A stretch of DNA of 64,000 nt from contig JAIOJX010000001.1 in assembly GCA_022376925.1 (NCBI GenBank), forward strand, positions 39,652,324 to 39,716,323, written 5' to 3'. This document shows, piece by piece, positions 23,930 to 36,150 of the stretch. The notes under the pieces were generated by a model that worked only from the letters and a program-made list of their open reading frames with translations, was not told where the DNA came from and searched no databases. This stretch comes from Tragulus kanchil (lineage: Eukaryota; Chordata; Mammalia; Artiodactyla; Tragulidae). The first letter of the stretch is position 1; each line of letters begins with the position of its first letter. Both the position numbers and the translations under genes were made by a program.

Positions 23930-24095
23930 TAATTATTCACCAGTCCCACAAAGATAACATTATGGTTATCTCTCCATTTGAAAGAGGAGGAAAATGAGGC
24001 TCAGGGAAGTGAATAACTCATCAGTGTTCACAAGGCTAGTACAGTAGGTGGCGGAGGCATTACTAGTCTACCTCCTAAGTCCACACTGTCTTGTA
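23930..24095 (-). mobile_element. MIR SINE remnant
   Basis: 'gaggaaaatgaggctcagggaagtgaataactc...acaaggctagtacagtaggtggcggaggcat' is the reverse complement of the MIR core and flank (normally 'gaggaaactgaggc...cacagctagtaagtggcagagc'). Ancient tRNA-derived SINE shared by mammals. Confidence 0.7.
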
Positions 24096-24390
24096 GCTGC
24101 GGCTAAAGGTGACATGATCTTAAGGCATTTGCAGTGGGGCCAGAGCAGAGGGGTTAGTTACATTTGAGACTATTTAGGAAGAAAGAATTGATGTTTTTTT
24201 CTTCAAAATGTCCAGAAATTCATTAAAGCAGTTCGGGTGGGACTGTGTTATGAACCTTTGGCACCATTTATTTTTGCACAGAAATTATTTAGGAAGAAAA
24301 ACCCATCTGTTGAAGTTACTCTGTTGAAAGGTTGTTTTGGAAGTACTAGGAAAAAATTGGCTATTTCCTGTGTGATTACATTCAGCCTCT

Positions 24391-24420
24391 ATGTGTGTGT
24401 GTGTGTTTGTGTGTGTGTTG
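24391..24420. repeat. (TG)n microsatellite
   Basis: A TG run with a single interruption (tttg) followed by a G-rich stretch. Likely length-polymorphic. Confidence 0.85.
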
Positions 24421-24524
24421 GGGAGGGGGGAGCCTGTGTAGTCAGCTCCTCTTATTGTTTATTATTTATACCCAGCAGTACATGAGACATAAAATTATTT
24501 TAAAAGCTTTTTCTTTTTCATGAA

Positions 24525-24700
24525 AAGGCATTTTATTTTAAATATGCCAGCGTGTTCATGTCTGTCTCAAATCCTCAATCTGTCCCTTCCCACCACGCTT
24601 CTTCCCTGGTAACCATAAGTTCATTCTCTAAATCTGTTAGTCTGTTTCTGTTTTGTAAATAAATTCATTTATTGTTTAAATTGCCAATTAATTCATTTAT
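24525..24700 (-). mobile_element. Old L1 (L1MA-like) 3' UTR fragment
   Basis: The segment containing 'ggtaaccataagttcattctctaaatctgttagtctgtttctgttttgtaaataa' resembles the reverse complement of an L1MA-type 3' UTR. Diverged. Confidence 0.55.
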
Positions 24701-24837
24701 CACCCCATCCGTGTTTGTTTTCCTCTGTAAGTTGTGGTTTTCTTTTTTCCTTATTAGATCTCATATCTTGCCAGATGTTAGCCTTTCCAGAATCCTTGCA
24801 TACACAGTTTCCTATTTGAATGGTACATAGTCATGTA

Positions 24838-24965
24838 AATAAATGAGGCACAGAAGACATTTAATGGCTTGCCCAAGGCAACATAGATAATTAAGGGCTG
24901 AGCCAGATCGGAAGTTATAGTTCCTGACTTCTACTTAACTGTTCTCTCCACTTATTCACAGTAAC
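24838..24965 (-). mobile_element. MIR SINE remnant
   Basis: Contains 'aaatgaggcacagaag', 'ggcttgcccaaggcaacatag' and 'agggctgagccagat', the reverse-complement MIR core. Ancient and degraded. Confidence 0.6.
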
Positions 24966-25339
24966 CTTATGTTATCCCTAGCAATCAAGTGCAGTTCATG
25001 GACAAAGTCGGTGTTCACTCCATGTTTATCTAACAGAGGAATGAGTAAATAGCAGCTAATATTAGCATTGAGTTATGAAACAATTGATAGTAAATTGCTG
25101 GTAACAAATGATTCTCGATGTTTGCTCAAAATCAATCCTTTATTTTAATGACACACTAAGGATAATTCAAATGAACCATTATAGTTAACCTCACTGAGGA
25201 TAAACTAGAGCTCTATTGATTTTGCAGTAGCTTCCAGGGATCGTGGTGGTGGTTAAAAGTCATTCTTTTGATAAAAAGTAATTACACTTGGTTACACAAG
25301 AAGGATGATTTGTGGTCTAGAAAGAACAGTAGATCAGAG

Positions 25340-25550
25340 AAGTTAGGTTCAAATCTTTGCTCTGTCATTTATTAAACATTCTGACCTTAGGGAAAGCATA
25401 TAGTATTCTGAGATCCAATTTGTACATTGATAAGATAAGGATAATAATATATGCATCAGTTGGGTTGCTGTGAAAATCAAATGAGATAATATACATGTCG
25501 ATATTCTTTGTGAACTATTATGTACTATTCCAATGCTATTTGGGGATTTT
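25340..25550 (+). mobile_element. MIR SINE remnant
   Basis: Runs from 'ttcaaatctttgctctgtcatttatt' through 'gaccttagggaaag', 'gataaggataataata' and 'gggttgctgtgaaaatcaaatgagataat', in MIR order. The part from 25356 recurs at 26484 because of pair 7, and the right-hand copy lacks the first 16 bp. Confidence 0.7.
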
Positions 25551-27572
25551 GTTATTATTTGATGTTTTAGATAAGATTAAAGGATATTCAGTAACAGCCA
25601 CAGTGCCATGACAATCCTATAACTGCAATCAGAAAGGTATTGCTGCAAAGATGACCAGCCAACGTTCTATTGTGTTCTAACAAAGAAAAAGTTGGAAATA
25701 AGTAATGACTCATTGTTACCAGGCTAACAAAAGGGAATGTTTCTGTGAGGCAGACATCCCTTTTTTCAATTCACGGTTAGGGGCATTGCTTGAAACGGCT
25801 TTGCAGTGAACTGATTGAATGTGGATTTGTGGGACGATGACCCAATTTCCACTTAGGTATGCCTTTTTGAAATATGACGGCTTTGTCCAAAAAGCTCTGT
25901 AGGAGCTTGGCTGTGATGTCTAAGTTACATGTGTGAAAATCCTCAACATTTCCTGTAGAAATGTATTTGCCATTTTTGAATTTTTCACTTGTGCTGGATT
26001 GCCCAAGTCCACCCTATCAGAAAACAAACTCACGGTCTTCTACCCCGAACCAGCTCCTTTTCTTGATTTTCTTATGATTATATCCAGAAATTTGCCAAGG
26101 TGCATTTTGATTTTCTTTCTCTTCTTCTCTACTCAGCAAATCGGGTGACTGTTAATTGACAGTGTCTTGTATGTGGCTTTCCTCCTGTTGGTGGTCACCA
26201 CTTCATGCTCTCATTGTCTGTATGCATTAAGGACTACTAAGGGATCTGTCTCCCTGCCTCCAGCCTCTGTCACCTTAGCACAGCCTGTCACCTCCCCAGA
26301 TGAAGCTGCGTAAACCAGCTGTGGATCACTGGATCACTTCATCTCCTTGCTCAGAAGCTTTTGTGGCTCCCAGTTGTCAATGAAACAGACCTGTATCAAG
26401 GCCACAATCTGTCCCAGACCTTATGTCCCACTGACTCCCTGTGGAAAGTAAGATAAGGAAAAATAAAAAAGGTAATCAGGTATTTTGCTCTGTCATTTAT
26501 TAAACATTCTGACCTTAGGGAAAGCATATAGTATTCTGAGATCCAATTTGTACATTGATAAGATAAGGATAATAATATATGCATCAGTTGGGTTGCTGTG
26601 AAAATCAAATGAGATAATATACATGTCGATATTCTTTGTGAACTATTATGTACTATTCCAATGCTATTTGGGGATTTTGTTATTATTTGATGTTTTAGAT
26701 AAGATTAAAGGATATTCAGTAACAGCCACAGTGCCATGACAATCCTATAACTGCAATCAGAAAGGTATTGCTGCAAAGATGACCAGCCAACGTTCTATTG
26801 TGTTCTAACAAAGAAAAAGTTGGAAATAAGTAATGACTCATTGTTACCAGGCTAACAAAGGGAATGTTTCTGTGAGGCAGACATCCCTTTTTTCAATTCA
26901 CGGTTAGGGGCATTGCTTGAAACGGCTTTGCAGTGAACTGATTGAATGTGGATTTGTGGGACGATGACCCAATTTCCACTTAGGTATGCCTTTTTGAAAT
27001 ATGACGGCTTTGTCCAAAAAGCTCTGTAGGAGCTTGGCTGTGATGTCTAAGTTACATGTGTGAAAATCCTCAACATTTCCTGTAGAAATGTATTTGCCAT
27101 TTTTGAATTTTTCACTTGTGCTGGATTGCCCAAGTCCACCCTATCAGAAAACAAACTCACGGTCTTCTACCCCGAACCAGCTCCTTTTCTTGATTTTCTT
27201 ATGATTATATCCAGAAATTTGCCAAGGTGCATTTTGATTTTCTTTCTCTTCTTCTCTACTCAGCAAATCGGGTGACTGTTAATTGACAGTGTCTTGTATG
27301 TGGCTTTCCTCCTGTTGGTGGTCACCACTTCATGCTCTCATTGTCTGTATGCATTAAGGACTACTAAGGGATCTGTCTCCCTGCCTCCAGCCTCTGTCAC
27401 CTTAGCACAGCCTGTCACCTCCCCAGATGAAGCTGCGTAAACCAGCTGTGGATCACTGGATCACTTCATCTCCTTGCTCAGAAGCTTTTGTGGCTCCCAG
27501 TTGTCAATGAAACAGACCTGTATCAAGGCCACAATCTGTCCCAGACCTTATGTCCCACTGACTCCCTGTGGA
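25356..27572. repeat. Direct duplication pair 7
   Basis: 25356-26445 (1090 bp) recurs at 26484-27572 (1089 bp), separated by a 38-bp A-rich spacer (26446-26483). The only length difference noticed is aaaaggg against aaaggg near 25732/26860. The block holds a MIR, unique sequence, an open frame of 71 codons (25933-26148 and 27060-27275) with no recognisable motif, and the start of an L2-like stretch. The left copy stops abruptly at 26445 while the right runs on into the rest of the L2-like sequence. Confidence 0.93.
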
Positions 27573-27735
27573 CTTGAGTCAGAATCATTTTCTCATGCTT
27601 TTTAGAATAAATCTTGCTTTTCCCACCCACTGTGACTTTATTCAGAGTTGCCCTTGCCTTTGGAAGCATCTTCCTTATTCTTATCTTTACCCTCACAACA
27701 CCCTTTAGTGGTGCAGCTCAGTAAGCATCTCATAT
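27450..27735 (+). mobile_element. L2-like remnant
   Basis: The order of segments ('cttgctcagaagcttttgtggctccc...tcaaggccacaatctgtccc' and then 'ttgcctttggaagcatcttcc') follows the LINE-2 ORF2 C-terminal to 3' region. The first ~120 bp also occur at the end of the left copy of pair 7. Diverged, so the family call is moderate. Confidence 0.45.
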
Positions 27736-27754
27736 ATGATCCTTGGAGTCTTAT

Positions 27755-27950
27755 ACCCTAGGCTCAAATCATGGCTTTACCACTCCAGAATGAGTCATCT
27801 CCTGTGTTCTGTGACCTTGTGCATGTCACCTATTTTCTTCAAGCCTCAGCTTCCTAACCTGGAAAATGGAGTCAGCCATGTGACATAGGTACTGTTATTG
27901 TTGTGAAAAGGAAAGAAGCTGTAATGCATGGAAGACTTACTACATGCCCA
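27755..27950 (+). mobile_element. MIR SINE remnant
   Basis: MIR-like order: 'ctcaaatcatggctttaccactcc', 'tgtgaccttgtgcatgtcac', 'cctcagcttcctaacctggaaaatgg', then the diverged tail. Confidence 0.65.
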
Positions 27951-27993
27951 GCAAAATCATCCCATTGAAGGTAGCTGTTTTCAGTGTGATCAT

Positions 27994-28137
27994 ATCAAAT
28001 AGAAGAAGGGAATGGTTACCCACTCCAGTATTCTTGCCTGGAAAATCCCAGAAACAGAGGAGCCTGGTGGGTTACAGTCAACGGAGTCTCAAAGAGTCAG
28101 ACATAGCTGAGAGTCTAACACTTTCACATCAAATAGA
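27994..28137 (+). mobile_element. BovA SINE (no tRNA head) with target-site duplication
   Basis: The insert 28004-28127 begins at 'agaagggaatggttacccactccag' and ends at the 'gagtcagacatagctgagag' tail, so it lacks the tRNA-like head of Bov-tA. The duplication 'atcaaataga' flanks it at 27994-28003 and 28128-28137. Confidence 0.85.
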
Positions 28138-28194
28138 GGAGATGTGTACCCCTTTCAGGAAATTTGTCTCATGCTGGTTTGAACCTATTTTTTT

Positions 28195-28290
28195 CATGAG
28201 TTATTTCCTTAAGGATTGCAGACTCCTTGGGGTTGAGGCATCTAAGTGAAGTGCCTGCATAGTAAACATTCAGTAAACATTTATTGAAGG
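28195..28290 (+). mobile_element. L2 3' end remnant
   Basis: 'agtgcctgcatagtaaacattcagtaaacatttattgaagg' matches the typical LINE-2 3' terminus in plus orientation. Confidence 0.6.
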
Positions 28291-28299
28291 TGTTGGGGT

Positions 28300-28795
28300 G
28301 GTCCTGAGAAAATGTCCGGGGTCTCAGGCACTCTGCTTCTTGTGCCTTGTTTCAGGAATAAGCAAGTGTGTGTGTGTGTGTGCTCTTCATGAGGGGAGTC
28401 TAGGTTTCTTACAGCCGTTCTGTTAGTCCCACTGGTTTTCACAGTAGCAAAGGAGATCTTCTTCCCAGGGTCAGATTCCAGGCCTCAGTGCCCAATATGT
28501 GGCTTGAACTGCTCAGTCCCCAGGGAGGACATCTGCCTTGTCACACACTAAGCCCCCCTCCCCGTTCTGTGTCCCCTCCTGGGGCACAGGTCCCAAACTG
28601 ATTGCTTCTCTTCCCTTCCTATCTGATTCTGTGTCAGTGTTTCTTACAGCTTTGGTTGTACAAAAAGTCTTTCTGCCAGTCTGCAGTTAGTTTTCAGGGA
28701 GAATTACTCCATTTGTGAATGTATTTTTGATGCGTTGATGGGGAGCAGTTGAGTTCTGCATCTTTCTACTCTGCCATCTTTGTCTCCCCTGGAAT
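28300..28795 (-). mobile_element. Old L1 5' UTR-like fragment
   Basis: Read on the minus strand it starts with 'gacaaagatggcagagtagaaagatg', a pattern typical of mammalian L1 5' ends, and continues through 'ctgaaaactaactgcagactgg' and a GC-richer middle. A short (TG)n at 28368-28382 lies inside. I recognise the type but cannot name the subfamily. Confidence 0.5.
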
Positions 28796-29033
28796 GAAGA
28801 ATACTTTAAAGAAGGAGTCCATCACCCTTCCTTTTCAGTATGTATGATAATGACACTCTATGCAATAACATTAGCCACATATTCCCAGCATGGTTGTGAA
28901 AGAATGGGGAAAGACCATAGCTTTTCGTATGTGAGAAAAATATCATAAAGAGATTCAAACAACACATTAATTAATCTTACCAAGTTAGCTCTGGTTGAGA
29001 ACCTGCTCCTGGACCAGTTAATATTACTGTGTT

Positions 29034-29230
29034 AGGGCTTCCCTTGTCGCTCACATAGTAAAGAATCTGCTTCAATGTAGGAGACCTGAGTTCCATTCCT
29101 GGGTCAGTAAGATCCCATGGAGAATGTATGGCAACCCACTCCAGTATTCTTGTCAAGAGAACAGAGGAGTCTGGTGAACTACAGTCCATAGGGTCACAAA
29201 GAGTTGGACATAACTAAGCAACTGACACAC
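29034..29230 (+). mobile_element. Bov-tA SINE
   Basis: Head 'gggcttcccttgtcgctcacatagtaaagaatctgc', core 'caacccactccagtattcttg', tail 'gagttggacataactaagcaac'. A diverged, inactive Bov-tA. Confidence 0.88.
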
Positions 29231-29656
29231 ATGTATAGCCTTAACTACACACTCACTTTCCTGTTAATATGCTTCAGGATTCATTAGAAACTTTTCATTC
29301 TTCTCATGTTTGTCCACGTGAGAGAAATAACTAACACAAAATAGAAAATAGTTACATATCTAGTTGAATATTTTTAGATAATCTGAAGTCCCTATACTTT
29401 TTTTTTTTCCTTTTCAGTATGGTCTGACTTAAATAACTCTCCAGAAAACTATGGAAATCCTGGCCTGTTTCCTGAGTATTTTCTGAAATGGCGAGATCAG
29501 ATGTTAAAATAAGTACCTTCCTCCTGTCCCTGCCCCAGCTGTGTATAATGGGGAAAGAGTGGGGATCACCCCATGACATGATTGGAAAGCATTCTCACTC
29601 TCCAGGCTCTGAGGCAGTGTTGATGATGGTGATTCTAGGAGGCCAGGAGGGAGGAA

Positions 29657-31875
29657 TTACATGAGAAGGGGGTAGAAAAGTGAGAAGGCCGGTGAATCCC
29701 AATGAACCTCATCACAGTGCCGTGCACCAAATACATGAGCTGTCCTTTGAGTCCCTTTCTTTTTCTCGGGGCCCATACTTCATTCAGAGCCCAGATGGCA
29801 GGCACTCTGTTGTTTATCTGCATGCATGTGGGTAATTCGCACTCATTAGAGTGTCGTGATTTCAAATGCAAGGGAAGTAATGATGTTCAAATAGGCAGGT
29901 TTGGAAAATTCAGGTGACAGATTGAATTGAGGAGTACAGTAATACATAGTGCTCTTACAAGAGAAAGACAATTATTTAAATTCTGTGGCCTGCTCTTACC
30001 TGTCTGGAATTTGAGTCAATTGTCCATGACCATACCCTCATAAGTGGGCCTACCTATATTATTCTTTTGGCCGAATGCTCTGCACTTAGAGCTTCCCTGG
30101 TGACTCAGATGGTAAAGAATCTGGCTGCAATGAGGAGACCTGAGTTCATTCCCTGGCTCAGGAAGGTCCTTTGGTGAAAGAAATGGCTACCCACTCCAGT
30201 ATCTTTGCTTGGAGAATTCCAGTCCATGGGGTCTCAAAGAGTCGGACATGACTGAGCAACTTAACACTTTCACAGTGCTCTGCACACAGTGGGTGCATGA
30301 TATTGGTTGCTGACTTCCTGGTCAGTTTTGCCAGAAGGCATTTCTATGATCTGAGCTTCTGTTGTAACCAGCTACACTGGGATTGGTTCGCTGTGGAATA
30401 GTCACTGCAGTCAATGTGTAAACTGATGGTGTCCTCTCTTCCTGAGATAAAATTGATGACAAGAGTGCAGTGTTCCCCAGAAAAGTGAATGCAGTCCTCT
30501 GGTAGGTCACTCAACTATGGTATTTTCCCCTCAGTACTTCTTTATACATGTATTAACCAGGAAAGATTGCACCTAAAAATAAAGTCATCTTCTGATGCAC
30601 AGTGAAAGGCTTTGTATCATTGAGCTGTTTCAGACACTTTAGATCTTTTTGTTGTCGTTAAGAAGAATGAAGTCTTGACAAATGAGAGGAATGCAGTTGG
30701 CTTTGTCCCAATGTAGAGTATCAATTAGGTTTTGAGTATTTGCAGAGCAAAACTCGAAGGGTAGAAAAGTTACATGAGAAGGGGGTAGAAAAGTGAGAAG
30801 GCCGGTGAATCCCAATGAACCTCATCACAGTGCCGTGCACCAAATACATGAGCTGTCCTTTGAGTCCCTTTCTTTTTCTCGGGGCCCATACTTCATTCAG
30901 AGCCCAGATGGCAGGCACTCTGTTGTTTATCTGCATGCATGTGGGTAATTCGCACTCATTAGAGTGTCGTGATTTCAAATGCAAGGGAAGTAATGATGTT
31001 CAAATAGGCAGGTTTGGAAAATTCAGGTGACAGATTGAATTGAGGAGTACAGTAATACATAGTGCTCTTACAAGAGAAAGACAATTATTTAAATTCTGTG
31101 GCCTGCTCTTACCTGTCTGGAATTTGAGTCAATTGTCCATGACCATACCCTCATAAGTGGGCCTACCTATATTATTCTTTTGGCCGAATGCTCTGCACTT
31201 AGAGCTTCCCTGGTGACTCAGATGGTAAAGAATCTGGCTGCAATGAGGAGACCTGAGTTCATTCCCTGGCTCAGGAAGGTCCTTTGGTGAAAGAAATGGC
31301 TACCCACTCCAGTATCTTTGCTTGGAGAATTCCAGTCCATGGGGTCTCAAAGAGTCGGACATGACTGAGCAACTTAACACTTTCACAGTGCTCTGCACAC
31401 AGTGGGTGCATGATATTGGTTGCTGACTTCCTGGTCAGTTTTGCCAGAAGGCATTTCTATGATCTGAGCTTCTGTTGTAACCAGCTACACTGGGATTGGT
31501 TCGCTGTGGAATAGTCACTGCAGTCAATGTGTAAACTGATGGTGTCCTCTCTTCCTGAGATAAAATTGATGACAAGAGTGCAGTGTTCCCCAGAAAAGTG
31601 AATGCAGTCCTCTGGTAGGTCACTCAACTATGGTATTTTCCCCTCAGTACTTCTTTATACATGTATTAACCAGGAAAGATTGCACCTAAAAATAAAGTCA
31701 TCTTCTGATGCACAGTGAAAGGCTTTGTATCATTGAGCTGTTTCAGACACTTTAGATCTTTTTGTTGTCGTTAAGAAGAATGAAGTCTTGACAAATGAGA
31801 GGGAATGCAGTTGGCTTTGTCCCAATTTTATGTAGAGTATCAAATTAGGTTTTGAGTATTTGCAGAGCAAAAACT
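29657..31875. repeat. Direct duplication pair 8
   Basis: 29657 to about 30754 recurs at 30770 to about 31875 (offset 1113 at the start). The last ~80 bases of the first copy carry several deletions relative to the second: one G near 30690, a four-base loss near 30711 ('ccaatgtag' against 'ccaattttatgtag'), and single A losses near 30722 and 30752. A 15-bp odd spacer follows. Errors concentrated at the end of one copy are what a poorly supported consensus edge looks like. Confidence 0.92.
30076..30285 (+). mobile_element. Bov-tA SINE with target-site duplication
   Basis: Insert 30086-30275: 'gagcttccctggtgactcagatggtaaagaatctgg' head, 'ctacccactccagtatc' core, 'gagtcggacatgactgagcaac' tail. 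Flanking 'tgctctgcac' at 30076-30085 and 30276-30285. The same SINE with the same flanks is at 31189-31398 as part of pair 8. Two independent insertions at identical sites with identical duplications are implausible, which supports duplication of the block. Confidence 0.9.
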
Positions 31876-33700
31876 CAAGATTGATGAATGGGAATCTGAT
31901 AATCCAGAAACGTGACCCAGCACAATATTGTCCTAATTTGCTTTGTGAGGATTAACTCAACTATTTTCTGCTTTCATGGCAGTGGATATACAGTGTTGTA
32001 CAAATAATGCCCTGTAAACAAATTCTGAGCTTCCTTAATCTTTTCAAACACCTTAGGTTGACCTTTTCTCTGAGTCTGAGTGTCCTTTAGTAGGTTCTAG
32101 GATAGAGCACAAAAGCAGGTATGGAAAGCCATGAAAGAAAGAAGACTCCAATGAGAATAACGGTTCCTTGGACATAATGTTCATTCCAGGAGTTCCATTT
32201 TTCCGTGGTCATTTAAATGCAGTTTTCATGGTGTGTTGATAGTTTCTCCTAGTTGACCACAATGACTGAAATTGTAGAAGTGAAATTTGACTATGTTGAA
32301 ATATAACCTTCCCATGTTTCATCTGACTCTTGAGATTTTGTTCCAGTACACATAAACAGCAATTAAATCAACAGAATAAATTTGGATTGCTGGCTGGCTA
32401 TGGTCTTCAATATCATCTAGGATCTTCTCTTACTAGCCTCACAACCTCTCTCAGAGCAGTGGTTTGGCCTAGGACCACATAGAAAGGCTAAGAAAAGTCA
32501 GCCTTGAATCTTCTCCCCACACACAGACATGTGGAATGCTGCTCACCACATAAGGGGTTTATAGATCTTTTACAAGTTTAGACTCCAGAGGTCCATGTTA
32601 GCAAATCTCTGTTACAGGGAAAAAAAAAAAAAAAAAAAAAAAAACCCAGAAGAGAGCAGTGCCAGTTTAATTATAGTCAAAGTGAGTTTAAAACATTAAC
32701 TTTTTTTTTTTTTTTCTGAATTAACAACTCTGAGGTAATGCAGTGAGTGGAGCAGTCACCATATAAGAATCTCTTCCTCTCTCACCCCTGCCCCATGTTT
32801 CTTAGTTTAGCGGCCAATATTCTATTTCAGTATTTTAGGACTCTCCTGTTTTATGAACATCCTGTTAATTAGCCATGTGGTTTCTATAAAACTGTTCCCA
32901 TGGTATTGGTGGTAGCTATTTGTGGCTTCCAGAAAACCTGGACTTTTATGAGATATCCTTACAGAAAAAAGGGCAACATAATAAGTACCGGATAATCTGT
33001 GGTCATGGGGAAAGTCAGATTGACAGTAGGCATTAAGACAAATGGGGTCAAGATCCCAGCCCTAATTTAGCACAAAGTGACTGAATACCTGTAACATAGA
33101 AAGGACGTGTTGTGAAGTCTCATCACTTCCATCTTTGTCCTGGTAGACCAAGGGTTTAGTCCTATGAGGATAACTTCAGTACTGAAAGTTCCTTTAGGTA
33201 TCATTTTGTGAAGACCTGTATACATTATTTTTTCCTTCTTTTGGCTGTGATGGAACACTTTTGGCTACATTGCATAATTGTGAATGGTAATTGTAGATTC
33301 CAGTGTAAAAGCATAAAAGTAAAATGTTTGGCAATAAAGGAAGTTTAAGCATCCAAAGTTTAGATAGTTGAGAAGAATAGTCACAGGTGGGACAGGCAGG
33401 ACCATGTTCAAGATGGGTCAAAAGTAAGCTGACTTGATGATTCAGGTTTATGTAAGGCAGTAAACAACAAAACTCTAAAATTAAAAAACAAAACAAAACT
33501 AAGCCTATTTGAAATAAAAGCTGAGCTAGGGGCATAGTGGAATAGATTTTAGGCTGTTTGCAAGCCATCTGACCAAGGATGCTGTTCTGGGTGTTAGCCA
33601 GCAACCTTTCATTTTTCTAGATCACCTTCCTTGAAATTCTAGGCCTAATAGATTTCTCTGAATCAAAGCACATTCTTCTGCTGGGATCCATTTAGAGGAT
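31876..33700. other. Unassigned sequence with poly-A and poly-T tracts
   Basis: Mostly unique-looking DNA. A run of about 25 A at about 32620-32644 and a T run at 32701-32715 may be remnants of retroposon tails, but I see no body attached to either. The 136-codon minus frame near 33194-33604 is hydrophobic and low-complexity, without recognisable domains. Confidence 0.5.
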
Positions 33701-33714
33701 AAAAGTGAAATGCC

Positions 33715-33945
33715 TGGGCTTTGGGATCAGAATGTGTTCACTTCCCAGTTCACCACTTACTGAGTGATCTTGGGGCACTTGATTCAACTTCGCTGTGTAT
33801 CAGTTTCTTTTTCCATAAAATGAGGATGCTAGTCGTATCCATGTGGTAGAATTATTGAGAATATTAAATGAGTTACTGTCTACAAATCACTGAAAATCAG
33901 CATAGAAGTACCCAAGAAATATTAGTGATTGTCACTATCACCCAG
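33715..33945 (+). mobile_element. MIR SINE remnant
   Basis: 'cccagttcaccacttactgagtgatcttggggcacttgattcaa', then 'atcagtttctttttccataaaatgaggatgctag', then 'aatattaaatgagttact': MIR order in plus orientation, well preserved. Confidence 0.75.
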
Positions 33946-33956
33946 TTTACTCTTTA

Positions 33957-36150
33957 GTTTTACTTAGTATATTGGATTCTTCTAAGAGGTCATGAGGTCA
34001 ACGAAGACAGGAGCAGTGACTTATGAATACTTGTTGTCACTGTGACGCCTAGCACAGTGTTTCAAAAGGGGTAGGCACAGGCATACAGAAAACTGACGAT
34101 TGAACTTTTGAAATATTTTCAGCAACAATAGTTTTAGGTTTCAGCATCATTTACCCAGCACTTTTAATTAAGCTCAGTCCCTGTCCCTTATGTATTAGCA
34201 AGTCTTTTAAAAATGATCGAAAATCTCATGTATGTCAAATGTGTCTTGTGTGTTGAAACTCTGTAGTTTTAGTTGGCTGTGTACAGACTTGGGAGCTAGG
34301 AGTGATATCCCTTGCCCCCTTCCATTTCTTTTTACATTTCATGGTTCAAGTTGTGAAGCCGAGGGTGCACACCTTCTGCATTTTTCCTGGCCACTTCAAA
34401 TTCCATCAATACCTCTCCATCTGGCAGAAGTCTGTGCTGGTACGGGCTAAGAAAAAAAGTTCTATTCATCTTCTTTTCCTGTCCAGGCAATTATTGACCT
34501 TCTTTCAATCTACCTCTTTGATGGTATTTAACCTTGTCCTCCACATGGTTCGCTGTCTGATTTCTGATTTTTTAACAGGCACTTAGTACTGCTGCTTCTC
34601 AACAACACTTTTGGCATGTCAACGATTGCCAAGTTAATACAGCTTTTCCCTAATTTGGACTTTTTCCTTGTAGACGCTAGGGTTTGCCAGAGTTGTGGCT
34701 CTGCACACAATCTGAGTAAATTGAATGCAACAAACCAACCTTAAATGCTTGAATTTGATCAGGTCATTGAAGTTTTTTTTCTTTCTTTTTTAAGTTCCTC
34801 TTCTGATTCCAAGTTGTCAATTAGACTCAGTTTGGAGCCAAGTTCTTGGGTCTTTTTTGGGAGGGAAGGGGTGTTGGGTGGTTTGTGAATAACAGAGCTT
34901 ACACATGTAAAATAAATATCTTTAGATAACTTTAGGCTTTTCTCCAAACATCTATTGCCGAAACTAGTTATTTTTTAATCAGTTTCTTGCCTTTTTCTTC
35001 GATCCATAATTATCCAGGTAATATCAGCTCCTTAAAGCTATATTTCATTATGGAAATGTTTTACTTAGTATATTGGATTCTTCTAAGAGGTCATGAGGTC
35101 AACGAAGACAGGAGCAGTGACTTATGAATACTTGTTGTCACTGTGACGCCTAGCACAGTGTTTCAAAAGGGGTAGGCACAGGCATACAGAAAACTGACGA
35201 TTGAACTTTTGAAATATTTTCAGCAACAATAGTTTTAGGTTTCAGCATCATTTACCCAGCACTTTTAATTAAGCTCAGTCCCTGTCCCTTATGTATTAGC
35301 AAGTCTTTTAAAAATGATCGAAAATCTCATGTATGTCAAATGTGTCTTGTGTGTTGAAACTCTGTAGTTTTAGTTGGCTGTGTACAGACTTGGGAGCTAG
35401 GAGTGATATCCCTTGCCCCCTTCCATTTCTTTTTACATTTCATGGTTCAAGTTGTGAAGCCGAGGGTGCACACCTTCTGCATTTTTCCTGGCCACTTCAA
35501 ATTCCATCAATACCTCTCCATCTGGCAGAAGTCTGTGCTGGTACGGGCTAAAAAAAAAAGTTCTATTCATCTTCTTTTCCTGTCCAGGCAATTATTGACC
35601 TTCTTTCAATCTACCTCTTTGATGGTATTTAACCTTGTCCTCCACATGGTTCGCTGTCTGATTTCTGATTTTTTAACAGGCACTTAGTACTGCTGCTTCT
35701 CAACAACACTTTTGGCATGTCAACGATTGCCAAGTTAATACAGCTTTTCCCTAATTTGGACTTTTTCCTTGTAGACGCTAGGGTTTGCCAGAGTTGTGGC
35801 TCTGCACACAATCTGAGTAAATTGAATGCAACAAACCAACCTTAAATGCTTGAATTTGATCAGGTCATTGAAGTTTTTTTTCTTTCTTTTTTAAGTTCCT
35901 CTTCTGATTCCAAGTTGTCAATTAGACTCAGTTTGGAGCCAAGTTCTTGGGTCTTTTTTGGGAGGGAAGGGGTGTTGGGTGGTTTGTGAATAACAGAGCT
36001 TACACATGTAAAATAAATATCTTTAGATAACTTTAGGCTTTTCTCCAAACATCTATTGCCGAAACTAGTTATTTTTTAATCAGTTTCTTGCCTTTTTCTT
36101 CGATCCATAATTATCCAGGTAATATCAGCTCCTTAAAGCTATATTTCATT
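33957..36150. repeat. Direct duplication pair 9
   Basis: 33957-35049 recurs at 35058-36150 (offset 1101, eight-base spacer 'atggaaat'). I noticed one difference (G to A in the A-run near 34451/35552). The content starts with an L2-like tail, then is unique. The frames at 34232-34710 and 35333-35811 are the same sequence seen twice and have no motifs. Confidence 0.94.

Noticed and set aside
23541..27275. 71-codon frames at 23541, 25933 and 27060 as small genes
   Set aside because: The last two are one sequence seen twice through pair 7; none has a recognisable domain or a supported start.
29034..31388. tRNA genes at the heads of the Bov-tA and CHR SINEs
   Set aside because: The tRNA-like parts are diverged and fused to SINE bodies with target-site duplications; they are not functional tRNA genes.
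32600..32720. Processed pseudogene suggested by the poly-A tract at 32620
   Set aside because: No gene-like body or target-site duplication next to the tract.
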